10,023 bases of DNA from a candidate division FCPU426 bacterium (GCA_027366525.1 DAHXKG010000002.1:263615-273637); one strand, 5' to 3'. Positions 1-6,914 are shown, counted from the stretch's first letter. The notes: generated by a model not told the origin, from the sequence alone. Numbers and translations are program-made.

Positions 1-129
1 GGAAATTTCGTGTTCTCCGATTTGCGACACTGCATGGGGATCCATTATGAAAGACGAGGTAAACAATTCAGTCGCCCTGACCATCTCAGACCCCAAAACC
101 CACGCTGATGCTAATTGGAAGCCGTAAAG
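1..129 (-). CDS. Possible partial ORF at the left edge, unidentified
   Basis: On the minus strand the frame is open from just after a TGA (130-132) to the window edge, 43 codons, with an ATG at 84-82. Upstream of that ATG there is only a GGGG stretch, not a clear ribosome binding site. The reading includes ELFTSSFIMDPHAVSQIGEH, which looks protein-like but which I do not recognise. The plus strand is also open here: 2-127 encodes 41 residues ending at TAA (reading includes SVALTISDPKTHADANWKP). Coding strand is therefore undecided, and a structured RNA is a third possibility. G+C is about 47% (57 of the first 120 bases), well above the neighbouring genes, and third positions are about half G/C in both readings. 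This suggests a different origin or a non-coding constraint. The minus strand is favoured only because all neighbours lie on it. Confidence 0.22.
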
Positions 130-148
130 TCATAACCATTCTAAAAGA

Positions 149-225
149 TGGTGGGCGAAACAGGATTCGAACCTGTGACCCCCTGCGTGTAAAGCAGGTG
201 CTCTAACCAACTGAGCTATCCGCCC
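149..225 (-). tRNA. tRNA-Val (anticodon UAC)
   Basis: The minus strand folds as a complete cloverleaf. The acceptor stem is GGGCGGA with TTCGCCC, the D arm begins AGCTCAGTTGG, and the anticodon stem CCTGC/GCAGG encloses loop TTTACAC, giving anticodon TAC (valine). The T arm carries GGTTCGAATCC. The discriminator base is A and CCA is encoded (149-151). It lies 39 nt downstream of the spoVS stop codon with no obvious terminator between, so it may share the spoVS transcript. Confidence 0.96.
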
Positions 226-264
226 TAATTTAATTGTTTTATTGAAAATTCAAGAAAAGAAACG

Positions 265-537
265 CTAAATTTTTTCTGTAGCAAGTAAAAACTTAATCGC
301 GCTTTTTTTTTCACCATCAATTTCCAAATGGATAAATTCTGGTTTACATGTGATATCGACTAAATCTTCTTTTAAAAATCCACGCGCAATCGCAATAGCT
401 TTAACTGTATTATTAACGCTTTCTGGCCCCATCGCTATAATTTCAACCATTCTTGCATCACGGATATTATTTGCAATAGCTCCAGCTACAGTCGATGGGT
501 TACTTTTAGCTGCAACCTTAAGAGTAGCAATCTCCAT
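265..537 (-). CDS. spoVS: SpoVS-family protein (stage V sporulation protein S homologue)
   Basis: A 90-residue protein, close to the usual ~86 residues of SpoVS. Typical features are the start MEIATLKVAAKSNPSTVAGA, then VEIIAMGPESVNNTVKAIAI, the segment ARGFL, and a C-terminal EIDGEKKSAIKFLL strand. SpoVS is a small Alba-like fold protein, thought to bind nucleic acid, first found as a regulator of late sporulation in Bacillus but also present in many non-sporulating bacteria. The ATG at 537 is well supported: AAAGGA (546-551) lies 8 nt upstream, and a near-consensus promoter lies about 50 nt upstream. No other sporulation gene is in the window, so a general regulatory or nucleoid role is as likely as sporulation. 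It is followed by tRNA-Val. Family assignment is firm; role in this organism is inferred. Confidence 0.92.
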   Translation of the reverse strand: MEIATLKVAAKSNPSTVAGAIANNIRDARMVEIIAMGPESVNNTVKAIAIARGFLKEDLVDITCKPEFIHLEIDGEKKSAIKFLLATEKI

Positions 538-585
538 ACCTAATATCCTTTAAAAAATTGTCAAAAATAATTTTTTACAGTTGGA

Positions 586-615
586 TTTATATCATACTAT
601 TAAAGGCTATGTCAA
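586..615 (-). promoter_or_regulatory. Sigma70-type promoter for spoVS
   Basis: On the minus strand a perfect -35 box TTGACA (610-615) is separated by 18 nt from a -10 box TATAAA (586-591, 5 of 6 to consensus). Transcription would start near 579, leaving a leader of about 40 nt before the spoVS ATG at 537. It is the strongest promoter match in the window and implies that spoVS is transcribed apart from the GH94 gene 188 nt upstream. Confidence 0.7.
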
Positions 616-725
616 CCTCCCGAATTTATCAAATTGGCTGATGCCAAGAGCCCCAAACACTCTACTCTTAATTTAATTCTATTCACCTTTAGTTTTTCGT
701 TAAAATTTAGAAAACTCATTTAGGC

Positions 726-3071
726 TTATTCAACTTCCACTTCCACGCGATGTTTTGTATTCGGTTGCTGAACTGGAATTAAATTCCCATCAATAACTTT
801 TCCATCTAGTTTAATTGTTAGCTTTTGATGCTCCTGTTTAGCACTCTGAAAATTTCGAACAACGATTTCATATTTTGCACCACGGAAAATTCTCCAAACC
901 TTATATTCTTTCCATTCAGGTGAAAAACAAGGTTGAATTCGAAGCCCTTTATAATCCGGTTGAATTCCTAAAATGTATTGAGTACCCGCTATGTAATTCC
1001 AACTAGCTGTTCCGGTCAACCACGAATTACGCGCAAGTCCAAAATCGCGATGCTCTCGAGAAGCAATTGATTGAGCATATACATAGGGCTCCGCTTTATG
1101 AATCTCTTGAACACGATTTCGAACTGGCGGGAGTAGTTGCTTATAATATTTAAATGCATTTTGGGGACGATTTAATAATGTTTCTGCAATAACCGCCCAG
1201 GGATTTGCATGGCAAAAAATACCTCCATTTTCTTTTAACCCGGGTGGAAAAGTACTAATCCCCCCCAAATGTGGATCAAAATGTTTATAGCCAGGATACA
1301 GTAATGCAATTCCATGCTCCGAATCTAAAAATTTCTTTACTGCATTCATGGCTTGAATTCCGCGATCATGATTTGCTACACCAGAAATGACACTCCAGCT
1401 CTGTGCATTTAAATAAATTTTTCCATATTGTGACTTTTTAGATCCAATGGATTTACCCCATCCATCAAATGCCCGAATATACCATTCGCCATCCCAAGCT
1501 TTGTCATTAATTCGTTTAGAAACAATTTCTGCAAGTTTTTTATATCGTAATGCATCCTTATGTTTACCCGCTATTTCTGCTAATTCTGAAAAATCTTTAG
1601 CGCATTTAACAAAAAAATGAGCAACCCAAACACTTTCTCCTGGATTAGGCCCATTAATATGCAGGGTATCATTCCAATCTGCAAAACCCATTTTAGGGAT
1701 TTGATGACGCCCAACATTTGTAAATGTATACTCCAAGGGAGCTTTCAAATGGTCATACATTGTTGCCTTACCACCATCTGCCCATTCAACTTTTTCATTA
1801 AGAAAATTTAAATGACCTGTTTCTTTTATATAAGCAATTGTTGAAAGAATAATCCAAAGTGGATCATCCGAAAACCCTTTTCCATCGCCTTCACCTGTTA
1901 GTCGGAAAAACTGATGATAACTGGTGCCATCTTTAAACATATTTTTTGCTAAATCCAAAATCAATTTTTTAGCTTTCTGGGGAATACTGTGCATTATTCC
2001 CAATAAATCTTGGTTACTATCACGAAATCCCATACCTCGCCCAATACCCCCTTCATAAATTGAAGGTCCTCTAGACATACTAAACGTAGTATGAACTTGA
2101 TATGCATTCCATTGATTCAAAGATAAATTAACATCTTCATCGGGAGTTTCGACTTTCAATGACTCTAATTTTTCATCCCAATGCTTTTTTAAATCGACCA
2201 TAACTTTTTGAACACTACTGGTTGTTTTATACTGATTAATTAATTTTAGACCATTCGAGATTGAATTCGACACTCCCAAAACATAATTAATTACCTTAGT
2301 TTCTTTCGGATTTAAACTGATTGAAACTTCCGTCGCCGCAATTGGATTTCCACCATCGGCGGTGGAATTTGAACATTGCCCTTTTTCTACTGCAATAGGA
2401 GATTCTTCTGAATGATATAAGCCCAAAAATTTTTCACGGTCACAATCAAATGAGTTGATTTGGCCACTGCTACCAAAAAAAGCGTAATGCCCTGCATTTT
2501 CAAACATTGTTAAGTGATGAATAGCTCCCTTTTGTTCAAATGCTTTCGCGATATTATACGTGTATTGAAAATTCATCATATCATTCTGAGCCGCCCATAA
2601 GCAAAGCTCTGCATATGAAAATATTTTTAATTTTCTTTTTATCGAATCATTATTTTTAAGTGTGAGACTCCATATTTCAAGGTTATCCGTAATGGGAACC
2701 ACATATAATGTTGAAGACTCAATTTTATTATAATTCGATAAAATACGCGTGTATCCAAAGCCATGCCGCGTTTCTGTCTTATATTTTGAAAGTTCCTTCA
2801 AAACTGGTTGCCAGCTTGCTGACCAAAATTCACCAGAATTTAGATCTTTAATATACAAATATCGTCCTGGACGATCCATCGGAACATTATTCAATCGATA
2901 TCGTAAAATTCTTTTATCTCGAGCTGAAAGATGAAAACTATAGCCACCCGCATTATTAGAAATCAATGCACAATATTCTTCATTATGTAAATAATTCATC
3001 CAAGGCACAGGCGTATCTGGCTTTTCAATGACATATTCCCTATTTTTAATATCAAAATATCCGTAACGCAT
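726..3071 (-). CDS. GH94 family beta-glycoside phosphorylase (cellobiose phosphorylase-like)
   Basis: A 781-residue cytoplasmic enzyme (no signal peptide) similar along its whole length to clostridial cellobiose phosphorylase as I recall that sequence. The order is an N-terminal beta-sandwich (start MRYGYFDIKNREYVI, NNVPMDRPGRYLYI near 61-74), a helical linker, an (alpha/alpha)6 barrel from about 310, and a C-terminal sheet. Visible motifs are GRGMGFRDSNQD (344-355, including the phosphate-site Arg), ADWND (464-468, holding the general acid Asp), KAEPYVYAQ (659-667) and TGTASW (686-691, phosphate binding). These enzymes split a beta-linked disaccharide with inorganic phosphate to give a sugar 1-phosphate. 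The segment after ADWND is shorter than in cellobiose phosphorylase, so the substrate could be cellobiose, chitobiose, laminaribiose or another disaccharide. A GAGGGG ribosome site precedes the ATG. It lies 38 nt after a glycosyltransferase gene, probably in one operon. Confidence 0.9.
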   Translation of the reverse strand: MRYGYFDIKNREYVIEKPDTPVPWMNYLHNEEYCALISNNAGGYSFHLSARDKRILRYRLNNVPMDRPGRYLYIKDLNSGEFWSASWQPVLKELSKYKTETRHGFGYTRILSNYNKIESSTLYVVPITDNLEIWSLTLKNNDSIKRKLKIFSYAELCLWAAQNDMMNFQYTYNIAKAFEQKGAIHHLTMFENAGHYAFFGSSGQINSFDCDREKFLGLYHSEESPIAVEKGQCSNSTADGGNPIAATEVSISLNPKETKVINYVLGVSNSISNGLKLINQYKTTSSVQKVMVDLKKHWDEKLESLKVETPDEDVNLSLNQWNAYQVHTTFSMSRGPSIYEGGIGRGMGFRDSNQDLLGIMHSIPQKAKKLILDLAKNMFKDGTSYHQFFRLTGEGDGKGFSDDPLWIILSTIAYIKETGHLNFLNEKVEWADGGKATMYDHLKAPLEYTFTNVGRHQIPKMGFADWNDTLHINGPNPGESVWVAHFFVKCAKDFSELAEIAGKHKDALRYKKLAEIVSKRINDKAWDGEWYIRAFDGWGKSIGSKKSQYGKIYLNAQSWSVISGVANHDRGIQAMNAVKKFLDSEHGIALLYPGYKHFDPHLGGISTFPPGLKENGGIFCHANPWAVIAETLLNRPQNAFKYYKQLLPPVRNRVQEIHKAEPYVYAQSIASREHRDFGLARNSWLTGTASWNYIAGTQYILGIQPDYKGLRIQPCFSPEWKEYKVWRIFRGAKYEIVVRNFQSAKQEHQKLTIKLDGKVIDGNLIPVQQPNTKHRVEVEVE

Positions 3072-3109
3072 ATCCCCTCACTTTTCCTAAAATTATTTCA
3101 AATTATCCA

Positions 3110-4315
3110 CTACCAACTTAGCTCGATATACAATCTTTTGAATTTTTTAGATCCCTTTAACCCTCCAAGGAACATTGCTAAATTTGATCGATACCGAACC
3201 CATGCCCATAATAAAAAATTTGATGATGGTTGAATCTTTAATACTGGAGCAAAGTACTTCAACAAGAATAAAATAAATAAAAACCATAAAATCAGAATTG
3301 ATGTCGTGCTAAAAATAATACCTAACGTTACTCCTTGCAGTAATAATAACAGTGTATCCACAATTGCCCATAAACCAAATAAATGCATAAAATGAAAATC
3401 ACCCCAATAAATCATCGTTTGGAATGGAAAGGGTACTACAATAGAAAATTCTCCAAAATATTGAAATCGTAATTCAATAACTTTTTTGGCATGTGTTTTA
3501 ATTGCCAAGGGATGACCAAATCCATATCCATTCACTTGTTTACAAAATTGTTTTAGGCTAGCACGATGCATATGTTTAACCACCGCGCTGGGTTGAAAAA
3601 ACAACTTAAAACCCGCTTTTGAAATTCTTAAAGAAAAATCAACATCCTCTGCGGTAATTTCATCCCAAAAGTTATTGCCAATGGCTTGAGCCGCTTTCTT
3701 GCTTACGGCAGCATTGGCCGTTGCAAAAAAAGGACACGTTTGGCTTCCATTAACTTCACGAGGTAGATTAAACTTTACTGGCGGATAATATCCACCTGAT
3801 TTCAGGTTAACGCGATTTCCAACCGATAAAAAACCAATTTGTTCACAATAATGCTCTACTTGATTATTTGGATCAAACTGAAGTGTATATACTTCGCCTC
3901 CTACCATTCCAATTGAAGCATCGTTTAAGAAAGGTTCAAGCATTTTATCCACCCAATCCGCATTAGGTGCACAATCCCCATCGGTAAATAAAATATACTC
4001 ACCTTTACAAATTTTCAGTGCAGCATTTCTAGCATGTCCTGGAGACTTACATTTAGGGATCTGCGTCAATTGAATACAATCATATTTTTTTTGCCAATTT
4101 TTTATAATTTCAACCGTATTATCCGTACTATCCCCATCAGCTAAAATAACTTCTAAATTTTTTTTTGAATAACTTATACCAGAAATTTTACTTCCATTAG
4201 ATGAGGTACCTCCAAAAAGATAAACAAAAGTTTCATCCATTGTGCGCCCAGCATTTCTCACTGGAATTACAATAGAAACAAACGGCTTTTTATCTGTTTT
4301 CATAACTTCTGGCAT
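3110..4315 (-). CDS. Membrane-bound family 2 glycosyltransferase
   Basis: A 401-residue GT-A fold transferase. The nucleotide-sugar half begins FVSIVIPVRN (12-21), with ADGDS (59-63), the DxD-type metal/UDP site TDGDC (111-115), and acceptor/catalytic ED in ITAEDVDFSLR (E223, D224). The C-terminal third (about 310-355) is hydrophobic, enough for two membrane segments, and ends in an amphipathic basic tail (YRSNLAMFLGGLKGSKKF). This arrangement is common in inverting GT2 enzymes that build cell-surface glycans or glycolipids at the inner membrane. The ATG at 4315 is preferred over a second ATG at 4303 because GGGAG lies 8 nt before it. The start is 34 nt past the tRNA-Lys 3' end with no terminator between, so it may be transcribed with the tRNAs. 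A GH94 phosphorylase follows. Sugar and acceptor cannot be told from the sequence. Confidence 0.88.
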   Translation of the reverse strand: MPEVMKTDKKPFVSIVIPVRNAGRTMDETFVYLFGGTSSNGSKISGISYSKKNLEVILADGDSTDNTVEIIKNWQKKYDCIQLTQIPKCKSPGHARNAALKICKGEYILFTDGDCAPNADWVDKMLEPFLNDASIGMVGGEVYTLQFDPNNQVEHYCEQIGFLSVGNRVNLKSGGYYPPVKFNLPREVNGSQTCPFFATANAAVSKKAAQAIGNNFWDEITAEDVDFSLRISKAGFKLFFQPSAVVKHMHRASLKQFCKQVNGYGFGHPLAIKTHAKKVIELRFQYFGEFSIVVPFPFQTMIYWGDFHFMHLFGLWAIVDTLLLLLQGVTLGIIFSTTSILILWFLFILFLLKYFAPVLKIQPSSNFLLWAWVRYRSNLAMFLGGLKGSKKFKRLYIELSW

Positions 4316-4349
4316 TTTATTTATCTCCCTTGTAAGTAATTTTATATTT

Positions 4350-4425
4350 TGGTGGGTGATGCAGGGATCGAACCTGCGACACGCTGATTAAGAGTCAGCT
4401 GCTCTACCAACTGAGCTAATCACCC
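4350..4425 (-). tRNA. tRNA-Lys (anticodon CUU)
   Basis: Acceptor stem GGGTGAT pairs with ATCACCC. The anticodon stem GCTGA/TCAGC encloses CTCTTAA, so the anticodon is CTT (lysine). The T arm carries GGTTCGATCCC, the discriminator is A, and CCA is encoded at 4350-4352. It is the last of three tRNAs in a row and sits immediately before the glycosyltransferase gene. Confidence 0.96.
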
Positions 4426-4463
4426 CATCCCATTCTTTAAGACAACTCAACTTACACTTCATA

Positions 4464-4540
4464 TGGTACGCCTGAGAGGATTCGAACCTCCGACCTACAG
4501 ATCCGGAATCTGTCGCTCTATCCATCTGAGCTACAGGCGC
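4464..4540 (-). tRNA. tRNA-Arg (anticodon CCG)
   Basis: Acceptor stem GCGCCTG pairs with CAGGCGT (a G-U closing pair at 1-72). The anticodon stem ACAGA/TCTGT encloses TTCCGGA, giving anticodon CCG (arginine). The T arm carries GGTTCGAATCC, and A plus an encoded CCA end the gene (4464-4467). It lies between tRNA-His and tRNA-Lys, 38 nt from the latter. Confidence 0.95.
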
Positions 4541-4560
4541 CTTATTGTACTTCAACAACA

Positions 4561-4638
4561 TGGGGTGAGAGACGGGACTTGAACCCGCAACCTCCTGGGC
4601 CACAGCCAAGCGCTCTAACCAATTGAGCTACTCCCACC
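4561..4638 (-). tRNA. tRNA-His (anticodon GUG)
   Basis: Acceptor stem GTGGGAG pairs with CTCTCAC. The anticodon stem CTTGG/CCAGG encloses CTGTGGC, giving anticodon GTG (histidine). The extra G at position -1 (base 4638) opposite the C73 discriminator (4564) is the hallmark histidine identity pair. CCA is encoded (4561-4563). It is the first gene of the His-Arg-Lys tRNA trio. Confidence 0.96.
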
Positions 4639-4679
4639 ACTTAAATTAATTCAGTGATACTTTTACGTCGTTTACAAAT

Positions 4680-4700
4680 TAAATTTAAAGTTTAAATTTA
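4680..4700. repeat. Perfect AT-only 21-bp palindrome upstream of tRNA-His
   Basis: TAAATTTAAA and its exact reverse complement flank a single G at 4690. It sits in the 114-nt gap between the methyltransferase stop and tRNA-His and overlaps the proposed -10 box of the tRNA promoter. It could be a protein-binding site, a weak hairpin, or chance in very AT-rich DNA. There is no run of T after it to suggest an intrinsic terminator. Confidence 0.5.
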
Positions 4701-4717
4701 GACTAATTAAATGTAAA
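4689..4717 (-). promoter_or_regulatory. Possible promoter for the tRNA-His-Arg-Lys cluster
   Basis: On the minus strand TTTACA (4712-4717, 5 of 6 to the -35 consensus) is followed after exactly 17 nt by TAAACT (4689-4694, 4 of 6 to the -10 consensus). Transcription would start about 45 nt before tRNA-His. The -10 box is weak and the surrounding DNA is very AT-rich, so a chance match is quite possible. Confidence 0.33.
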
Positions 4718-4752
4718 GATTAATTTATTTCAAAAATCATTGTAATATTAGC

Positions 4753-5358
4753 TTATTTTGAATTTTTAAAACATAGCAACCTCCAATATCCTAACGGTCG
4801 TATTGGAATATCCTCAAAGTCTTTTACATTTATTTGTTCCAAAAACTCGTCTAAATAAAATAAAGGTTCGAAACCAATTATTGAAGAAAAAAGCGATAAC
4901 TTTTTTTCAAAAAAATTCATTAGTGATTTTCGTTGACTAAAATGATTGAGAACATAAATCATTCCATTCGCCTTCGTAACTCGTTTCATTTCATTAATCA
5001 TCAATACTGGGTTAGGCGTGACGGAGGCTACAAACATTGCAACACTTTTATCAAAAGAATCATCAGCAAATTCAAGATTTTGCGCATCCATTAACATTAA
5101 TTGAACATTTTTCAATTGGAGTCTCTCCATTTGATGAATTGCTTGAGAAAGCATATCTTTGCTTAAATCCACACCAACAATTTGGACATCTTGTGGATAT
5201 AATGATAATGACATGCCAGTACCTACTCCGACTTCTAGTATTTTTTCATTTTGGTGAAGGTCCATCTTTTGAATAGCTGTCGCACGCCCAGGATTAAAAT
5301 AGAAAACATAAAATTTTGAAAAAAACTTATAACTTGATAGAATATCCGCTTTATCCAT
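4753..5358 (-). CDS. SAM-dependent methyltransferase, PmtA-like (phosphatidylethanolamine N-methyltransferase type)
   Basis: A 201-residue class I Rossmann methyltransferase. Motif I is ILEVGVGTGMSLSLYP (40-55), the acidic residue binding the SAM ribose is in VGVDLS (D64), motif II includes LMDAQNLEF (89-97), and the post-motif segment is SFDKSVAMFVASVTPNP (101-117). The pattern LEVGVGTG with a later VLNHF (136-140) and a C-terminal GFEPLF resembles the short Rhodobacter-type phosphatidylethanolamine methyltransferases, which make phosphatidylcholine precursors at the membrane. UbiE-like quinone methyltransferases are the main alternative. The ATG at 5358 has AGGAG five nt upstream. It is flanked by tRNA genes on both sides, 49 nt after tRNA-Arg(UCU), and may be cotranscribed with them. 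The fold is certain; the substrate is tentative. Confidence 0.82.
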   Translation of the reverse strand: MDKADILSSYKFFSKFYVFYFNPGRATAIQKMDLHQNEKILEVGVGTGMSLSLYPQDVQIVGVDLSKDMLSQAIHQMERLQLKNVQLMLMDAQNLEFADDSFDKSVAMFVASVTPNPVLMINEMKRVTKANGMIYVLNHFSQRKSLMNFFEKKLSLFSSIIGFEPLFYLDEFLEQINVKDFEDIPIRPLGYWRLLCFKNSK

Positions 5359-5407
5359 AACAACTCCTGATATTAAAAAATCAAATAACTAATTCGTTTT
5401 CAATGCA

Positions 5408-5484
<77 letters not shown>

Positions 5485-5528
5485 CTATATTTTAACGTAA
5501 AGTATTACTGAAACTATGACTAGATTAA

Positions 5529-5603
5529 TGGTCGGGGCGGTGAGATTTGAACTCACGGCCCCCTGGTCCCAAACCAGGTGCGCTACCGCTGCGCTACGCC
5601 CCG
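5529..5603 (-). tRNA. tRNA-Pro (anticodon UGG), overlapping the end of rdgB
   Basis: Acceptor stem CGGGGCG pairs with CGCCCCG. The anticodon stem CCTGG/CCAGG encloses TTTGGGA, giving anticodon TGG (proline). The D arm begins GCGCAGCGG, the T arm carries AGTTCAAATCT, and A plus CCA end the gene (5529-5532). The first ten bases of the tRNA are also the last codons of rdgB: T8-A9-G10 is the TAG stop. The transcript reading through rdgB must therefore be cut to make this tRNA, unless the tRNA has its own promoter inside rdgB. Confidence 0.95.
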
Positions 5604-6199
5604 CTCCCCTTTTGTTGATACAACCAATTCTGCGCTTGTTTTAATGCCTGTCCTCGATGGCTAATACTATTTTTCTCTTCAACCGATATTTCTGAAAATA
5701 CTCTTGTTTTTCCAGATGGCAAAAAAATAGGATCATATCCGAATCCATTATCCCAAATGGCATTTGTTGTAATGTGACCCTCAATGATTCCCCAAAATTG
5801 AACAGTCGATTTTTTAGGCCAAACAATGGTTACTACAGTTTTAAAGGTTGCAGTTCGTTGCTCAAACGGAATTTCCTTTAAAGCATTTAGTAACTTGTTA
5901 ACATTATCGCGATAACTACAATTTTTTCCAGCAAATCGTGCAGAAAATACACCTGGAGCTCCATTTAGTGCATCAACAAATAGTCCGGTATCATCTGCAA
6001 GTGCTGGGTATCCAGTAAAACTTGATAATTCCTTTGCTTTTTTAAGCGAATTCGCTTCTAATGTATCTCCATCTTCAACAACAGCCGGAAAATCAGGAAT
6101 ATCATATAATGACATAAATTTATATGGTAAATCTTTCAAAACTTCTAAAAATTCCTTAAGCTTATCTTTATTGTGCGTTGCTAAAACAATTTTTTGCAT
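5594..6199 (-). CDS. rdgB: XTP/dITP diphosphatase (non-canonical purine NTP pyrophosphatase, RdgB/HAM1)
   Basis: A 201-residue protein of normal family length. It hydrolyses ITP, dITP and XTP to monophosphates plus pyrophosphate, keeping deaminated purines out of RNA and DNA. Motifs in order are VLATHNKDKLKEF (5-17, nucleotide site), LADDTGLFVDALNGAPG (68-83, with catalytic Asp70; most homologues have ADDSGL), ARFAG (87-91), NGFGYDPIF (151-159), FSEIS (168-172) and SHRGQAL (180-186). The ATG shares one base with the rph stop codon (TAATG), and only a distant AAGG precedes it, so translation is probably coupled to rph. The last three codons and the TAG lie inside tRNA-Pro. The rph-rdgB order is common in bacteria. 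The cytoplasmic location is inferred from the lack of a signal peptide. Confidence 0.95.
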   Translation of the reverse strand: MQKIVLATHNKDKLKEFLEVLKDLPYKFMSLYDIPDFPAVVEDGDTLEANSLKKAKELSSFTGYPALADDTGLFVDALNGAPGVFSARFAGKNCSYRDNVNKLLNALKEIPFEQRTATFKTVVTIVWPKKSTVQFWGIIEGHITTNAIWDNGFGYDPIFLPSGKTRVFSEISVEEKNSISHRGQALKQAQNWLYQQKGSGA

Positions 6200-6894
6200 T
6201 AGTATTTAAGAACCTTTTTCTGACTTTTAATCACTTGTTTTATTCCCGATTCCGCCAAATCCAATAAGTCTTTTAAGTTTTGTTTTGAAAAAGGAATTTT
6301 CTCTGCCGTACCTTGAATTTCAACAAATTTTCCAGATTCCGTCATAACTACATTTAAATCCACATCCGCCACAGAATCTTGTTCATAACACATATCTAGA
6401 ACCATTTTTCCATTAATCATCCCAACACTAATTGCACCTAAATATTCTTTAAACGGATTTTTTTTGATTAAGCCCTGTTTTTGCATTTTTTTAAATGCCT
6501 CTACAACCGCAACATAAGCCCCATTAATTGAAGCAGTACGAGTTCCGCCATCCGCTTGCAGTACATCACAATCCACTAATATTTGCCGCTCACCTAATAT
6601 TTCAGGAATTAATACTGAACGAAGAGATCGCCCAATCAAACGTTGAATTTCGTGTGTTCTACCGGATATTTTTCCTTTTACTGATTCGCGTGCACTTCTC
6701 TCGCGAGTACTTCTAGGTAGCATTGCATATTCAGCAGTAATCCAGCCTTTATTTTTGTTTTTTAAAAAACTTGGAACTTCGTCAACAACTGTTGCGTTAC
6801 ATAAAACCTTTGTATCTCCCATCGAGATTAAAACTGATCCTTCGGCATAAGTTGGCACATTCATACTCAAAGTCAGTGGTCGAATTTTAGTCAA
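6199..6894 (-). CDS. rph: RNase PH (tRNA nucleotidyltransferase), TTG start
   Basis: A 231-residue phosphorolytic 3'-5' exoribonuclease that trims tRNA 3' ends. Family motifs are YAEGSVLISMGDTKV (16-30), KGWITAEYAMLPRST (49-63), GKISGRTHEIQRLIGRSLR (74-92, holding a phosphate-site Arg), DCDVLQADGGTRTAS (108-122, phosphate-binding GTR) and VEIQGTAE (191-198). Its start is TTG at 6894, supported by AAGGA 7 nt upstream. No in-frame ATG or GTG lies between there and the TAA farther upstream. As a result the usual N-terminal RxDGR stretch is missing and the protein begins at MTKIRPLTL, about eight residues short of Bacillus RNase PH. The active-site residues visible are intact, so it is probably functional. 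It is the first gene of an rph-rdgB unit running into tRNA genes. Confidence 0.95.
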   Translation of the reverse strand: MTKIRPLTLSMNVPTYAEGSVLISMGDTKVLCNATVVDEVPSFLKNKNKGWITAEYAMLPRSTRERSARESVKGKISGRTHEIQRLIGRSLRSVLIPEILGERQILVDCDVLQADGGTRTASINGAYVAVVEAFKKMQKQGLIKKNPFKEYLGAISVGMINGKMVLDMCYEQDSVADVDLNVVMTESGKFVEIQGTAEKIPFSKQNLKDLLDLAESGIKQVIKSQKKVLKY

Positions 6895-6914
6895 AGTGGT
6901 ATCCTTAAATAATC

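Noticed and set aside
149-225. tRNA-Val as an attachment site for an integrated element
   Set aside because: No second copy of the tRNA 3' end and no integrase gene is visible in the window; only the composition change to its left hints at it.
350-553. Plus-strand open frame opposite spoVS
   Set aside because: It is antisense to a clear SpoVS gene, has no family features, and its hydrophobic look comes from the opposite frame.
634-647. Small hairpin TTGGC/GCCAA with a 4-nt loop downstream of the GH94 gene
   Set aside because: Only 5 bp with a TTTG after it on the minus strand; too weak to call an intrinsic terminator.
1617-2934. Plus-strand open frames at 1617-1811 and 2749-2934
   Set aside because: Both are short and antisense to well-conserved parts of the GH94 enzyme.
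4388-4609. Open frame of 73 codons on the minus strand
   Set aside because: It lies entirely over tRNA-Lys, tRNA-Arg(CCG) and tRNA-His; the peptide is a translation of tRNA sequence.
5037-5276. Plus-strand open frame opposite the methyltransferase
   Set aside because: Antisense to the conserved SAM-binding motifs, with no recognisable features.
5641-5826. Second minus-strand open frame within rdgB, and a plus-strand one at 6528-6716 within rph
   Set aside because: Both overlap conserved motifs of the real genes in another frame and look like chance open reading.
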